DNA of 64,000 nt from Sphingomonas aliaeris (lineage in GTDB: Bacteria; Pseudomonadota; Alphaproteobacteria; Sphingomonadales; Sphingomonadaceae), in assembly GCF_016743815.1 (NCBI RefSeq), contig NZ_CP061035.1:1242501-1306500 (forward strand), given 5' to 3'. This document shows, in pieces, positions 33,327-42,862 of the stretch. Each line of letters starts with the position of its first letter. Position 1 is the first letter of the stretch. Under the pieces are notes generated by a model. The model saw only the letters and a list, made by a program, of their open reading frames with translations. It made no database searches and was not told where the DNA came from. Both the position numbers and the translations under genes were made by a program.

Positions 33327-34924
33327 TCCGCGCATCCCTGTTGGCGGCAGGTAGCATGATGCTGATCGTTGCCAGTCCGGCAGTGGCGGGGCCGCGCACG
33401 TCGATCACGCCCTATATCGAACTGGGGCAGGTGCTTACCGGTAATCTCCAGACGGGCGACGTCCTCACCTATTCCACGGCGTCGGCGGGGGTCGATGCGG
33501 TGGTCAGCACGCGCAACATCGAAGTGCAGCTGAGTTACAACTACCAGCACAACTTCTCCTGGGACGATCGTTATGGTGACGACGATGTGAATTCGGGGTT
33601 GGCCCGCGCCACCGTGCGCGTCGCGCCCGGACTGAGCATTGAGGGCGGCGCACTGGCGACACGGGCGCGGTCCGATATCCGCGGTGCCGCGCCGGCTCTT
33701 CTGGTCGGCTCGCAGGACAATGTGACGCAAATATATTCCGCCTATGTCGGGCCGAGCGTCGCGACGCGGGTCGGGGCGGCGAACCTGAAGGCCAGCTATC
33801 GCTTCGGCTATACCAAGGTCGAGGCACCTGGGGCGACCGGCGTGGCCCCCAACAGCCCGCGTCTCGATGCGTTCGACGACTCCACGAACCACCTGGTTCA
33901 GGCGTCGATCGGGGTCGGGCCGGGGCAGGGGCTACCGGTCGGGCTCACGGTCTCGGGCGCCTACGAACGAGACGATGCGAGCCAGCTCAAGCAGCGGTAC
34001 GAAGGCAATTTCGTCCGCGGCGACGTCCTCGTTCCGGTCACGCGAAGCCTCGCGCTGACCGCGGGTGCAGGATACGAAAAGATCACCGTCTCGCAGAAGG
34101 ACCCGCTGACCGACTCTGCGACCGGACAGCCGGTGGTCGATGCCAACAACCGTTTCGTGACCGACCCCGCATCGCCTAGGCGCATCGCCTACGAGACGGA
34201 CGGGCTGATCTACGACGCGGGACTGGTGTGGAAGCCGTCCCCCCGCACGACGCTGCAGACTCGCATCGGGAAACGCTATGGCGGGATGACTTATACGGGG
34301 TCGCTCAGCTATGCCGCGAGCCGGTCGATCGGTATCCAGATCAACGTCTATGACAGCGTGGATACGTTCGGGCGCCAGTTGCGGAACGGCATCAGTGCCC
34401 TTCCGGCAAATTTCATCGACCAGCGCGACGCGTTCAGCCAACAATTTTCCGGCTGTACATTCGGTCAGTCGAACATCGCCGCGGGCAGTTGCCTGAACGG
34501 CGTGCTCCAGTCGATCTCGACCGCCAGCTACCGGGCGCGCGGCGTGGATGCGGTGATCTCAGCCAATCGCGGTCCGCTCAGCTTCGGTATCGGCGCGGGC
34601 TATGCCAGCCGCAAGCTCTACGCGCCAGGTGGAGTCGGCTTCACCGTCGACGGCGCGGATGACGAAAGCTTTTATGGCCAGGGATTCGCCAGTCTGACGC
34701 TCGATCGGAATTCCGGGATCAGCGGCAACCTGTTCCTGAACTATTATCAAAGCGGGTTGCCCGATGCCCCGGCGGTCTTCTCGACGGGCGCGACGGCAAG
34801 TTATTACCGGAATTTCGGGCGCGTCGGCACGACGCTGACCGCGGGCCTTTATAATTTCAGTCAGGAAGGTCTGGACGACCAGACCTCCGGACAGGCTCAG
34901 GTTGGAGTGCGATACAGCTTCTGA
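33323..34924 (+). CDS. XrtA/PEP-CTERM system outer-membrane beta-barrel protein (TIGR03016 type)
   Basis: 533 residues from GTG 33323. Signal peptide ends at PAVA (residue 22), followed by alternating amphipathic strands through the whole protein and a terminal Phe (VGVRYSF), the signature of an outer-membrane beta-barrel. Segments such as ITPYIELGQVLTGNL and TLQTRIGKRYGGMTYTGSLSY fit the barrel family found in XrtA loci. It may be the outer-membrane exit for the polysaccharide; that role is inferred from context. A tandem of short strands with N-rich turns near the C-terminus is normal. Confidence 0.88.
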   Translation: MIRASLLAAGSMMLIVASPAVAGPRTSITPYIELGQVLTGNLQTGDVLTYSTASAGVDAVVSTRNIEVQLSYNYQHNFSWDDRYGDDDVNSGLARATVRVAPGLSIEGGALATRARSDIRGAAPALLVGSQDNVTQIYSAYVGPSVATRVGAANLKASYRFGYTKVEAPGATGVAPNSPRLDAFDDSTNHLVQASIGVGPGQGLPVGLTVSGAYERDDASQLKQRYEGNFVRGDVLVPVTRSLALTAGAGYEKITVSQKDPLTDSATGQPVVDANNRFVTDPASPRRIAYETDGLIYDAGLVWKPSPRTTLQTRIGKRYGGMTYTGSLSYAASRSIGIQINVYDSVDTFGRQLRNGISALPANFIDQRDAFSQQFSGCTFGQSNIAAGSCLNGVLQSISTASYRARGVDAVISANRGPLSFGIGAGYASRKLYAPGGVGFTVDGADDESFYGQGFASLTLDRNSGISGNLFLNYYQSGLPDAPAVFSTGATASYYRNFGRVGTTLTAGLYNFSQEGLDDQTSGQAQVGVRYSF

Positions 34925-34968
34925 CGATCATGGAGTGCCGCAATATCCGGCACCAATGGGCAGTGACC

Positions 34969-34984
34969 AATCGGTTAACCGATT
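34969..34984. promoter_or_regulatory. 16-bp perfect palindrome, possible operator
   Basis: AATCGGTTAACCGATT at 34969-34984 in the 112-base gap between the barrel gene and the ATPase gene. A weak promoter could follow (TTGCGG from 34983, 17-base spacer, GATAAA), so an internal regulated promoter for the second half of the locus is possible. Confidence 0.4.
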
Positions 34985-35036
34985 GCGGATAGACTTGGTG
35001 GCGTAGATAAATCCTGCGCCCGTTGAGGTGGTGACG

Positions 35037-36158
35037 ATGTACGACGACCATTATGGCCTGACCGGACGACCGTTTCAATTGACGCCCGATCCGCGTTTCT
35101 GGTTCGAGACCGCGACGCACCGCAAGGCGATGGCGTATCTCGGCTACGGCCTGTCGCAGGGCGAGGGCTTTATCGTCATCACCGGCGATGTCGGGGCGGG
35201 CAAGACGACGCTGGTCGGGCACCTCATGGCGACGGTCGATCGCGAACGGCTGAACGTCATCAAGATCGTCTCGACGCAGATCGAGGCAGACGATCTGCTG
35301 CGGCTGGTGGCGGACGGGCTGAACATTGATTCCGATGGTCTGGCCAAGGCGCAACTGCTCACCGCGATCGAACGTGGGCTGCACGCGACGGCGCGTGCGG
35401 GCAAGCGCACGCTGCTGATCGTCGATGAATCACAGGCGCTGCCGGTCTCCTCGCTGGAAGAGTTGCGGATGCTGTCCAACTTCCAGGCGGGCGGGCATGC
35501 GCTGTTGCAGATATTCCTGCTCGGCCAGCCCGAATTTCGCGAGCGGCTTCATGGCTCCGACCGACTGGAGCAGCTTCGTCAGCGCGTGATTGCGATGCAT
35601 CATCTCGATCCGATGGGCGCGGAAGAGGTCGAGCCCTATATGGTTCACCGCCTGTCGCTGGTCGGCTGGGCCGGCAATCCGCGGTTCACGCCGGATGCGT
35701 TCCGTGCGCTGTACGATGCGACCGATGGCGTCCCGCGCCGGCTGAACCAGTTGGCTGGCCGCGTCCTGCTGTTCGGTGCGATCGAGCAACTCGGCACAAT
35801 CGATCACGAAGTCGTAGCCGAGGTACTCGCGGATATGGCGGCCGATACGCCATCCACGACCCAGAATGTGATCCTGCCGACGTCTAATCTGCGCGAGGTC
35901 GAACCGCTGCAAAGCCGGTCTGCTACGATCGTCGAGAACGAACCCGCCATCGTCGCCGACGGCCAACCTGAGTCAGTGGAGAGCGAGGATGGAACGAGCG
36001 TGGTATATCAGGAATTCTCGCCCACGGGACGTATCGCGGCGCTGGAAGCACGGATAGAAAATCAGGAAGAAGCGCTGCGGCGTGTCCTGACGTTGCTGGT
36101 CGATTGGGTCGAACATGATCCGCGCAGCGAAACCGCTTTCGTCGCGATGGCCGGCTGA
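35037..36158 (+). CDS. XrtA/PEP-CTERM system-associated ATPase (ExeA/GspA-like)
   Basis: 373 residues from ATG 35037 (GTG 35028 also in frame). AAA-type ATPase: N-terminal MYDDHYGLTGRPFQLTPDPRFWF typical of ExeA-like proteins, Walker A GDVGAGKTTL (Lys56), Walker B TLLIVDESQALP, sensor region QIFLLGQPEFRERL. The C-terminal 90 residues are variable, ending in a short coiled coil. Family members of this subtype are linked to XrtA loci; their task there is unknown. It ends just upstream of the deacetylase gene. Confidence 0.9.
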   Translation: MYDDHYGLTGRPFQLTPDPRFWFETATHRKAMAYLGYGLSQGEGFIVITGDVGAGKTTLVGHLMATVDRERLNVIKIVSTQIEADDLLRLVADGLNIDSDGLAKAQLLTAIERGLHATARAGKRTLLIVDESQALPVSSLEELRMLSNFQAGGHALLQIFLLGQPEFRERLHGSDRLEQLRQRVIAMHHLDPMGAEEVEPYMVHRLSLVGWAGNPRFTPDAFRALYDATDGVPRRLNQLAGRVLLFGAIEQLGTIDHEVVAEVLADMAADTPSTTQNVILPTSNLREVEPLQSRSATIVENEPAIVADGQPESVESEDGTSVVYQEFSPTGRIAALEARIENQEEALRRVLTLLVDWVEHDPRSETAFVAMAG

Positions 36159-36165
36159 TCCCCCG

Positions 36166-37005
36166 ATGCGCCATGCGCTCTCCGTGGATGTCGAGGACTG
36201 GTTCCAGGTCGGCGCCTTCGAAAAGGTCATCGACAAGGCCGATTGGGAAACGCTGGAACGGCGCGTGGAGCGCAATACCGACGCGGTGCTTGGACTGTTC
36301 AGCGAGACCGGCGTCAAGGCGACGTTCTTCACCCTGGGCTGGGTCGCGGAACGTCATCCCGCGCTGATCCGCCGGATCGCGGACGCAGGACACGAAATCG
36401 CCAGCCACGGTTGGGATCACCAGCGCGTCTTCACGATGGACGCGGCGACGTTCCGGGCCGATCTGGCGCGGGCGCGCAAGGTGCTGGAGGATGCGGGCGG
36501 GCAGGCGGTGACCGGCTACCGCGCGCCAAGCTTCTCGATCGACGCGCGAACGCCCTGGGCGCATGTCGAACTGGCCGAGGCCGGCTATACCTATTCGTCC
36601 AGCGTCGCCCCGCTCAAGCATGATCATTATGGCTGGCCCGAGGCACCGCGCTATGCGTTCCGCCCGCTGGCCGACGCCGATCTGCTGGAGGTGCCGGTGA
36701 CGGTCGCCGATCTGGCGGGGCGTCGTATGGCGACCGGGGGCGGTTTTTTCCGCCTCCTGCCATCCGCGCTGATGAACTTCGCGGTGGGACAGGTGTCCGG
36801 CGACGGCCAGCCGGCAGTGTTCTATTTTCATCCGTGGGAGATCGATCCGGGCCAGCCGCGTGTCCTCAACGCGCCCCTGCGATCGAAGGTGCGGCACTAC
36901 AGCCGCTTGGGGGCGATGTCGGGCAAGCTGCGCGAGCTTATCCGTCGCCACGACTGGGGCCGGATGGATGACGTCGTCGCTGCCGCCCGGTCGCGTCTGC
37001 AATGA
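36166..37005 (+). CDS. Polysaccharide deacetylase, XrtA-associated
   Basis: 279 residues from ATG 36166; an upstream in-frame ATG (36115) lies inside the ATPase gene. NodB-type deacetylase with the subgroup motif LSVDVEDWFQV (Asp8, Asp11), metal ligands in ASHGWDHQRVF, RAPSFSID, and the C-terminal FYFHPWEID. No signal peptide, so it acts in the cytoplasm on a precursor, or is exported otherwise. It removes N-acetyl groups from a sugar in the XrtA-linked exopolysaccharide. The stop overlaps the FemAB gene. Confidence 0.92.
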   Translation: MRHALSVDVEDWFQVGAFEKVIDKADWETLERRVERNTDAVLGLFSETGVKATFFTLGWVAERHPALIRRIADAGHEIASHGWDHQRVFTMDAATFRADLARARKVLEDAGGQAVTGYRAPSFSIDARTPWAHVELAEAGYTYSSSVAPLKHDHYGWPEAPRYAFRPLADADLLEVPVTVADLAGRRMATGGGFFRLLPSALMNFAVGQVSGDGQPAVFYFHPWEIDPGQPRVLNAPLRSKVRHYSRLGAMSGKLRELIRRHDWGRMDDVVAAARSRLQ

Positions 37006-38075
37006 ACATGATGCATCTGGACGTTCCATTGACGTTGCGGTTCGCGGATCTGAATTGCGACGGCGAACGCGCGCGGATCGACGCCTGGGTGCGCGCACAA
37101 GCAGGCGCGACTCCTTTCCACCTCCCGGCATGGAGTGTCGCAGTTGCGCGTGCATGCGGCCACATCAGCCATACGCTGATCGCAGAACGCTCGGACAACA
37201 GCCTCGCGGGGCTGCTGCCGATGACCGAAATATCGTCCCCTCTTTTCGGCCGCGCCTTGGTGTCGAACGGGTTTGCAGTCGATGGCGGTATCCTGACGAC
37301 GGAGCCGAATGCGATCCGCCAGTTGGGCGAAGCGGCGTGGGCGCTGGCGCAGGAACTGCGCTGCCCCACGCTCGAACTGCGCGGCGGCCCGGCGGAGGGC
37401 ACGGAGTGGTTGCGGGACGAAGGCAATTACCTTGGTTTCGTCCGCGACCTTGCGGCCAACGACGATACGGAACTGCTCGCCGTTCCCCGCAAGCAGCGCG
37501 CCGAAGTTCGCAAGAGTCTCGCCTCCGACCTGGAAGTAACGGTCGGCCGCGACGCCGCGGCGGCACGCGCCCATTACGCCGTATACGCGCAGTCTGTTCG
37601 CAATCTGGGCACACCCGTCTTTCCCGCACAACTGTTCCGCGAGGTGCTCTCCGAGTTCGGCGAGGATGCGGACATCCTGACGGTCAAGGCGAACGGCACG
37701 CCACACGCAAGCGTCCTGACGTTATACTTCAATGGCACCGCATATCCCTATTGGGGCGGCGGGACATCCGATGCGCGGTCCCTGCGTGCCAATGACCGCA
37801 TGTATTTCGCCTTGATGAGCCATGCCCGGGCGCGCGGCTGCACCCGCTTCGACTTCGGGCGGTCGAAAGTCGGCACCGGACCCGCCGCGTACAAGAAGAA
37901 CTGGGGTTTTGCCGGTACCCCGCTGAGCTATGCGAAGCGCGCCGCGGCTGGACAGGCCCCGAGAGAGATCAATCCGCTCGACCCACGCTACGCGTTGAAG
38001 ATCGCGGCATGGAAGAAACTGCCCTTATGGGTGGCCAACGCGGTCGGGCCGCATATCGCAAAGGGCCTCGGCTGA
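37002..38075 (+). CDS. FemAB family protein, XrtA/PEP-CTERM system-associated
   Basis: 357 residues with a GNAT-like FemAB/BioF2-type fold: TPFHLPAWSVAVARACGH near the N-terminus, RKQRAEVRKSLASDL in the middle and YPYWGGGTSDARSLRANDRMYFALMSHARARGCTRFDFGRSK near the C-terminus, the segment most typical of the family. FemAB proteins transfer aminoacyl or acyl groups; here the acceptor may be the polysaccharide. The assignment to the XrtA subgroup comes from sequence pattern and gene order (deacetylase-FemAB-glycosyltransferase-xrtA). Confidence 0.9.
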   Translation: MNMMHLDVPLTLRFADLNCDGERARIDAWVRAQAGATPFHLPAWSVAVARACGHISHTLIAERSDNSLAGLLPMTEISSPLFGRALVSNGFAVDGGILTTEPNAIRQLGEAAWALAQELRCPTLELRGGPAEGTEWLRDEGNYLGFVRDLAANDDTELLAVPRKQRAEVRKSLASDLEVTVGRDAAAARAHYAVYAQSVRNLGTPVFPAQLFREVLSEFGEDADILTVKANGTPHASVLTLYFNGTAYPYWGGGTSDARSLRANDRMYFALMSHARARGCTRFDFGRSKVGTGPAAYKKNWGFAGTPLSYAKRAAAGQAPREINPLDPRYALKIAAWKKLPLWVANAVGPHIAKGLG

Positions 38076-38084
38076 GGCCGTCCG

Positions 38085-39287
38085 ATGAGTGATATTCTCT
38101 TCCTTGCCCACCGGGTGCCCTATCCGCCCGATCGGGGCGACAAGATCCGCGGCTTCAACGTCCTGAAGTTCCTGGCGGCGCGCAAACGCGTGCACCTCGT
38201 CGCGTTCGCCGACGATCGCCGGGACATGGGTAGCGACAGCGGGCTGACCGATCACACCAGTATCATCTGGCGAGGAAAATCGCGTGCCGTGGCCGCGTTG
38301 CAGGCGATGCTGACCAACCGACCGGTCTCGCTCGCGGCATTCGACGACGACGCGGTCCGCGCGGCGGTTTCGACGGTGCTGACGACACACGACATCGACA
38401 CGATCTACGTCTTCTCCAGCCAGATGGCGCAATACGTGCCAACCGATACGACAGCGCGCGTCGTCATGGATTTCGTCGATATGGATTCCGCCAAATTCGC
38501 CGGTTACGGCCGTACCCAGGCGGGGCCGATGGGCTGGCTGATGCGACGCGAGGGGCGGCTGCTCGGTACCTATGAGGCAAAGGTCGCTGCACGAGCGGAT
38601 GCCAGCCTGTTCGTCAGCGACGCGGAAGCAGCGTTGTTCCGCGACCAGACCGGAGCGGAGAGGGTCTTCGCGATCGAAAACGGGATCGATACCGACACCT
38701 TCGATCCCGATGCCAGCTTCGTGCCGATCGACCTGCCGCCGCGTACGATCGTTTTCACGGGACAGATGGATTACCGTCCCAATGTCGAAGCGGTGACGTG
38801 GTTCGCCGATGAGATCTTGCCTCTGGTCCGCAAGAGCTATCCCGATGCCGGCTTCGCGATCGTCGGTCGCGCGCCGACCGACGCGGTCAAGGCGCTGGGC
38901 AAGCGTCCCGGCATCCTCGTCACTGGCGAAGTGACTGACGTTCGCGGCTGGCTCGCGGCGGCCGCGGCAATCGTCGCGCCGCTGAAACTTGCGCGCGGTG
39001 TCCAGAACAAGGTGCTGGAGGCGATGGCGATGGCACGTCCGATCGTGGCGTCCGCCCCGGCGGCGGAAGGCATTGACCATGCGGATACGATCGCCGTCGG
39101 CGAAACCGCAGAGGAAATTGCGACCCAGATCATCGCCATACTATCCGATCCCGATGCGGCCCGAGTTCGCGGTATGGCCGCGCGGCGGCAGGTGATGCAG
39201 CGTTATGGCTGGGACGCGCGGCTTTCGCCGTTGACTGCGCTGCTCGCCCAGGCGATCGGGCCGCGCGCGCACCGCGACGCCGCATGA
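38085..39287 (+). CDS. Glycosyltransferase of the XrtA system (TIGR03087 type)
   Basis: 400 residues, GT-B fold glycosyltransferase. The N-terminus MSDILFLAHRVPYPPDRGDKIRGFNVLKFLA is characteristic of the XrtA-associated subfamily. The C-terminal domain has VFTGQMDYRPNVEAVTWFADEILPLV and a GT4-like end region, VAPLKLARGVQNKVLEAMAMARPIVAS. It adds a sugar during synthesis of the exopolysaccharide repeat unit. The stop overlaps the xrtA start by four bases. Confidence 0.92.
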   Translation: MSDILFLAHRVPYPPDRGDKIRGFNVLKFLAARKRVHLVAFADDRRDMGSDSGLTDHTSIIWRGKSRAVAALQAMLTNRPVSLAAFDDDAVRAAVSTVLTTHDIDTIYVFSSQMAQYVPTDTTARVVMDFVDMDSAKFAGYGRTQAGPMGWLMRREGRLLGTYEAKVAARADASLFVSDAEAALFRDQTGAERVFAIENGIDTDTFDPDASFVPIDLPPRTIVFTGQMDYRPNVEAVTWFADEILPLVRKSYPDAGFAIVGRAPTDAVKALGKRPGILVTGEVTDVRGWLAAAAAIVAPLKLARGVQNKVLEAMAMARPIVASAPAAEGIDHADTIAVGETAEEIATQIIAILSDPDAARVRGMAARRQVMQRYGWDARLSPLTALLAQAIGPRAHRDAA

Positions 39288-40831
39288 CGATCGCTCTCCC
39301 GGCGGATAGGTTCGCCGTTTCCCGGACGGTGACAAATTGGCAGCGTCACTTGGCCGTATTGGCTGGCACGACGATGATCCTGCTGCTGCTGTTCCGCAGG
39401 GATGTGGGTGACCTGACTCATATCTGGTGGACCAGCACGACGTTCGGGCACTGCCTGTTCGTCGCGCCGGTTATCGGCTGGCTCGTCTGGCAGCGTCGCG
39501 CGCAACTCGCGGAACTGAAGCCGACGTCCTGGTGGCCCGGCGTCATATTAGTCGCCGTGGGTGGGTTCGGCTGGCTTCTCGGCGATGCCGCAAGTGTCGC
39601 ACTGGCCAGGCATCTGGGACTCGTCCTGATGCTTCAGGGGGCGGTGTTGACGATCCTCGGACCGATCGTCGCACGCGGTCTGCTCTTTCCACTCTGTTAC
39701 GCCATTTTCATGGTGCCTTTCGGGGAAGGGCTGGAATCGCCGTTGCAGACGATCACCGTCGGCATGACGATGCCGCTGCTCCACCTTTTCGACGTGCCCG
39801 CCACCGTGGACGGCGTGCTGATCACGATCCCGAACGGCTATTTCGAGGTCGCGGAAGCATGTTCGGGCGCGAAGTTCGTCATCGCGATGATCGCCTATGG
39901 GACGCTCGTCGCGAACGTCTGCTTCGTGTCGTGGCGGCGGCGGGCGGTCTTCATGGTCGTGGCGCTTGTGGTTCCGGTGATCGCCAACGGCCTTCGCGCC
40001 TTCGGTACGATCTATGCCGCCCACCTGACATCGGTCGAGCGCGCGACGGGGCTCGACCACATCGTCTATGGCTGGATATTCTTCGGGCTGGTCATGGCGG
40101 CAGTGATCGGTATCGGCTGGCGCTGGTTCGATCGCGCGCCGGACGATCCCGCTTTCGATCCGGCAAGAGCGGGGGCCGTGCCTGTGCGGCGAACCGACCT
40201 GCTGCTTGCCGCCGCCCTGACCCTGACGGTTGCGGCAATATTCCCTGCATGGGGCGGCATCGTCGCAAGCCGCGCGCAGGTTTTGCCACGTGCAATAAAG
40301 CTGCCGCAGATAGCGGGTTGGCACCGCATGCCGATGAGCACCCGCGCCCCCTGGTCGCCATATTATCCCGGCGCTGATCATTTCCTGATCGGTCGCTACG
40401 GTGACGTAAGTGGTAGCGCGGTCGATCTTGCGATCGCCGTCTATGGCGATCAGCGGGAGGGCAAGGAACTAGTCTCCTTCGGCACCGGTGTGCTGCGTCA
40501 GGACGACATCTGGCTGCGGGTTGCGGACCTGCCCGATCTGGCTGGCGGGTCGACCATGCGCATCACTGCGCCCGGCCCGGTCGAGCGGCAGGTCGCCACA
40601 TGGTATGTGATCGGCACTGTCGTCACGCAGGACGAACGCGTCGTGAAGCTGGAAACGTTGAGGGCGAAACTGCTCGGCGGCCCGCAACGCGCCGTTGCGG
40701 TGCACGTCTCGTCGGAATTCGTGCCGGGAATGGATGCGCGCGCCGCAATGGCCCGGTTCGTCGCGACACTCGGTCCGCTCGATCGACTGGTGGATCGAAT
40801 CGTCGGTACGCCGCCGTCCCTGCACCAATAA
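39284..40831 (+). CDS. xrtA: Exosortase A fused to an EpsI domain
   Basis: 515 residues. Residues 1-~290 form the exosortase: eight or so membrane segments with the catalytic triad Cys193 (EVAEACSGAKF), Arg238 (ANGLRAFG) and His259 (GLDHIVYGW). Residues ~300-515 form the EpsI (DUF3485) domain, periplasmic after one membrane helix (LLLAAALTLTVAAIFPAW), with GWHRMPMSTRAPWSPYYPGADHFL. Exosortase cleaves C-terminal PEP-CTERM sorting signals and is thought to transfer the protein to an acceptor. No PEP-CTERM substrate is encoded in the window. The fusion is one continuous frame. Confidence 0.95.
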   Translation: MTIALPADRFAVSRTVTNWQRHLAVLAGTTMILLLLFRRDVGDLTHIWWTSTTFGHCLFVAPVIGWLVWQRRAQLAELKPTSWWPGVILVAVGGFGWLLGDAASVALARHLGLVLMLQGAVLTILGPIVARGLLFPLCYAIFMVPFGEGLESPLQTITVGMTMPLLHLFDVPATVDGVLITIPNGYFEVAEACSGAKFVIAMIAYGTLVANVCFVSWRRRAVFMVVALVVPVIANGLRAFGTIYAAHLTSVERATGLDHIVYGWIFFGLVMAAVIGIGWRWFDRAPDDPAFDPARAGAVPVRRTDLLLAAALTLTVAAIFPAWGGIVASRAQVLPRAIKLPQIAGWHRMPMSTRAPWSPYYPGADHFLIGRYGDVSGSAVDLAIAVYGDQREGKELVSFGTGVLRQDDIWLRVADLPDLAGGSTMRITAPGPVERQVATWYVIGTVVTQDERVVKLETLRAKLLGGPQRAVAVHVSSEFVPGMDARAAMARFVATLGPLDRLVDRIVGTPPSLHQ

Positions 40832-40939
40832 GCTGCTTGTATAGGTTTCGTGTGGTGACGCCCTCCACCAGTCCGATCTGTTCTGTTATCGGGGCGGACG
40901 GTCCGCCAACAGGCCGCGAACGAACGGTGGTTTGAAGTC

Positions 40940-42827
40940 ATGTGCGGTATTGCCGGCCTCTATTATCCAGCGACGCCCAAGCCCGTCGATCCGGCGCGCA
41001 TTCGTGCGATGGCAGATGCGCAGGCGCATCGCGGGATGGATGGATCGGGCGTGTGGACCGGGCCGGGCGTGGGACTGGGCCACCGACGGCTGTCGATCAT
41101 CGACGTGGCGGGATCGCCGCAGCCGATGGCGAGCGCGGATGGCGCGCTGACCGTCACCTATAATGGCGAGATCTATAATTTCGCGGAGTTGCGCGCGGAA
41201 TTGCAGGCACGGGGCGCGGTGTTCTTGACGTCGGGCGATACCGAAGTGTTGCTGCACGGCTGGGCCGAATGGGGCCCGGCCATGCTGGACCGATTGAACG
41301 GCATGTTTGCCTTTGCGCTGCATGACGCGCGGCGGCAATGCCTGTTCCTCGCCCGCGACCGGCTCGGCGTGAAGCCGCTCCATTATGCCGAACTGTCGGA
41401 CGGTGGCGTGGCCTTCGCCTCCGAATTGAAAGGCCTGCTCGCCCATCCCCTGTTGCGTCGCGAGCCGGACGTTTCCGCGATCGAGGATTATATGGCGTTC
41501 GGCTACGTGCCCGACGACGCCTGCATCGTCAGCGGGGTACGCAAACTGCCTGCCGGCCATTCGCTCCTGATCGAACGCGGCAAGCCCGTGCCCGCGCCGT
41601 CGCGGTGGTGGCAAGTCGACTTTTCGAATCGAGCGACGGGCTCGGTCAAGGCGCTGGAGGAACAACTCGTCTCCCTGATGCGGGAGGCGGTTCGGTCGCG
41701 GATGGTGTCGGACGTGCCGCTGGGGGGCTTTCCTGTCGGGGGGCGTGGACAGTTCAGCCGTCGTTGCGCTGATGGCGGAGACGACGGGACGCGCGGTACA
41801 GACCTGCACGATCGGTTTCGACGAGGCTGGGCATGACGAGCGGTCCTATGCCAAGACGATCGCGGAACGCTTTGCCACCGATCACCGGGAGCGCGTCGTC
41901 GCGGCAGACGATTTCGCACTGATCGACACATTGGTCGCGGCCTTCGACGAGCCGTTTGCGGACGCTTCGGCGCTCGCCACGTATCGCGTCTGCGAATTGG
42001 CGCGGGAGCGGGTGACGGTCGCACTGTCCGGCGACGGCGCAGACGAGGCGATGGCCGGGTATCGCCGCTACAAGTTCCAGGCGGCGGAGGAACGCGTGCG
42101 CGGCCTGTTGCCGTCGCATTTGCGCACGCAGGTGTTCGGCACGCTTGGGCGCTACTATCCAAAGGCGGATTGGGCGCCCCGGCCGCTGCGCGCCAAGACG
42201 ACGTTGCTGGCGCTCGGCGAGGATGGTGCCGAGGCCTATGCCCGCGCCGTCGGCGTCACCACGCCCGCGCTGCGCGCGACGTTATTTTCGGCCGCGGCGA
42301 AGCGCGAGCTCGGCGGACACCGGGCGGAGGATCGCTACGTCCGGTCGATGCGCGATGCCCCCGCGCGCGATCCGATCGACCGTGCGCAATATGCCGACTT
42401 CCAGCACTGGCTGCCGGGCGACATCCTGACCAAGACCGACCGTACCAGCATGGCCGTCGGTCTGGAGGCGCGCGAGCCGTTGCTGGATTACCGGCTGGTG
42501 GAATTCGCCGCGTCGCTGCCGGTCTCGATGCGGCTGCGCGGTGGGCAGGGGAAGTGGCTGATGAAGCGATCGATGGAGCGCTATCTGCCGAAGGATATCC
42601 TCTACCGGCCGAAAATGGGCTTCGTCACGCCGATCGCGGCGTGGTTCCACGGCGCGCTGGCGGACGAGGCTGGCCGGCTCGCCAAATCGCGCGTGCTGGC
42701 AAACTGGTTCGATCCCGCCCCGATCGCCAAGCTCGCCGCCGACCATCGCGCCGGGCGTGCGGATCATGGCCGCACCTTGTGGCAATTGGTCATGCTGGAA
42801 CGATCGATGCAGCGGATATTCGGCTAG
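40940..42827 (+). pseudogene. Asparagine-synthase-like amidotransferase of the XrtA locus, frameshifted as read
   Basis: ATG 40940 begins MCGIAGLYY, with Cys2 the glutaminase nucleophile, followed by HRGMDGSG and the TYNGEIYNF segment. The frame reads VPLGGFPVGG where SGGVDSS should come; the synthetase continues one frame over from 41745. Removing one G from the G6 run at 41722-41727 yields VPLGAFLSGGVDSSAVVAL, the PP-loop, and a 628-residue protein, the family's usual size. It uses glutamine and ATP to amidate a carboxylate, presumably in the XrtA-linked polysaccharide. Last gene of the locus; 108 bases from xrtA. No other damage. Confidence 0.9.
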
Positions 42828-42862
42828 GCACTGGCGCTTGCCCGCTCCAAGGCGGGGTCCAG

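Noticed and set aside
34925..35036. Small gene between the barrel and ATPase genes
   Set aside because: No frame of useful length with a ribosome-binding site; only the palindrome stands out.
41722..41727. Programmed ribosomal frameshift in the amidotransferase
   Set aside because: No stimulatory stem or stop-codon context is evident, family members are encoded in one frame, and several other genes in the window have similar single-base indels.
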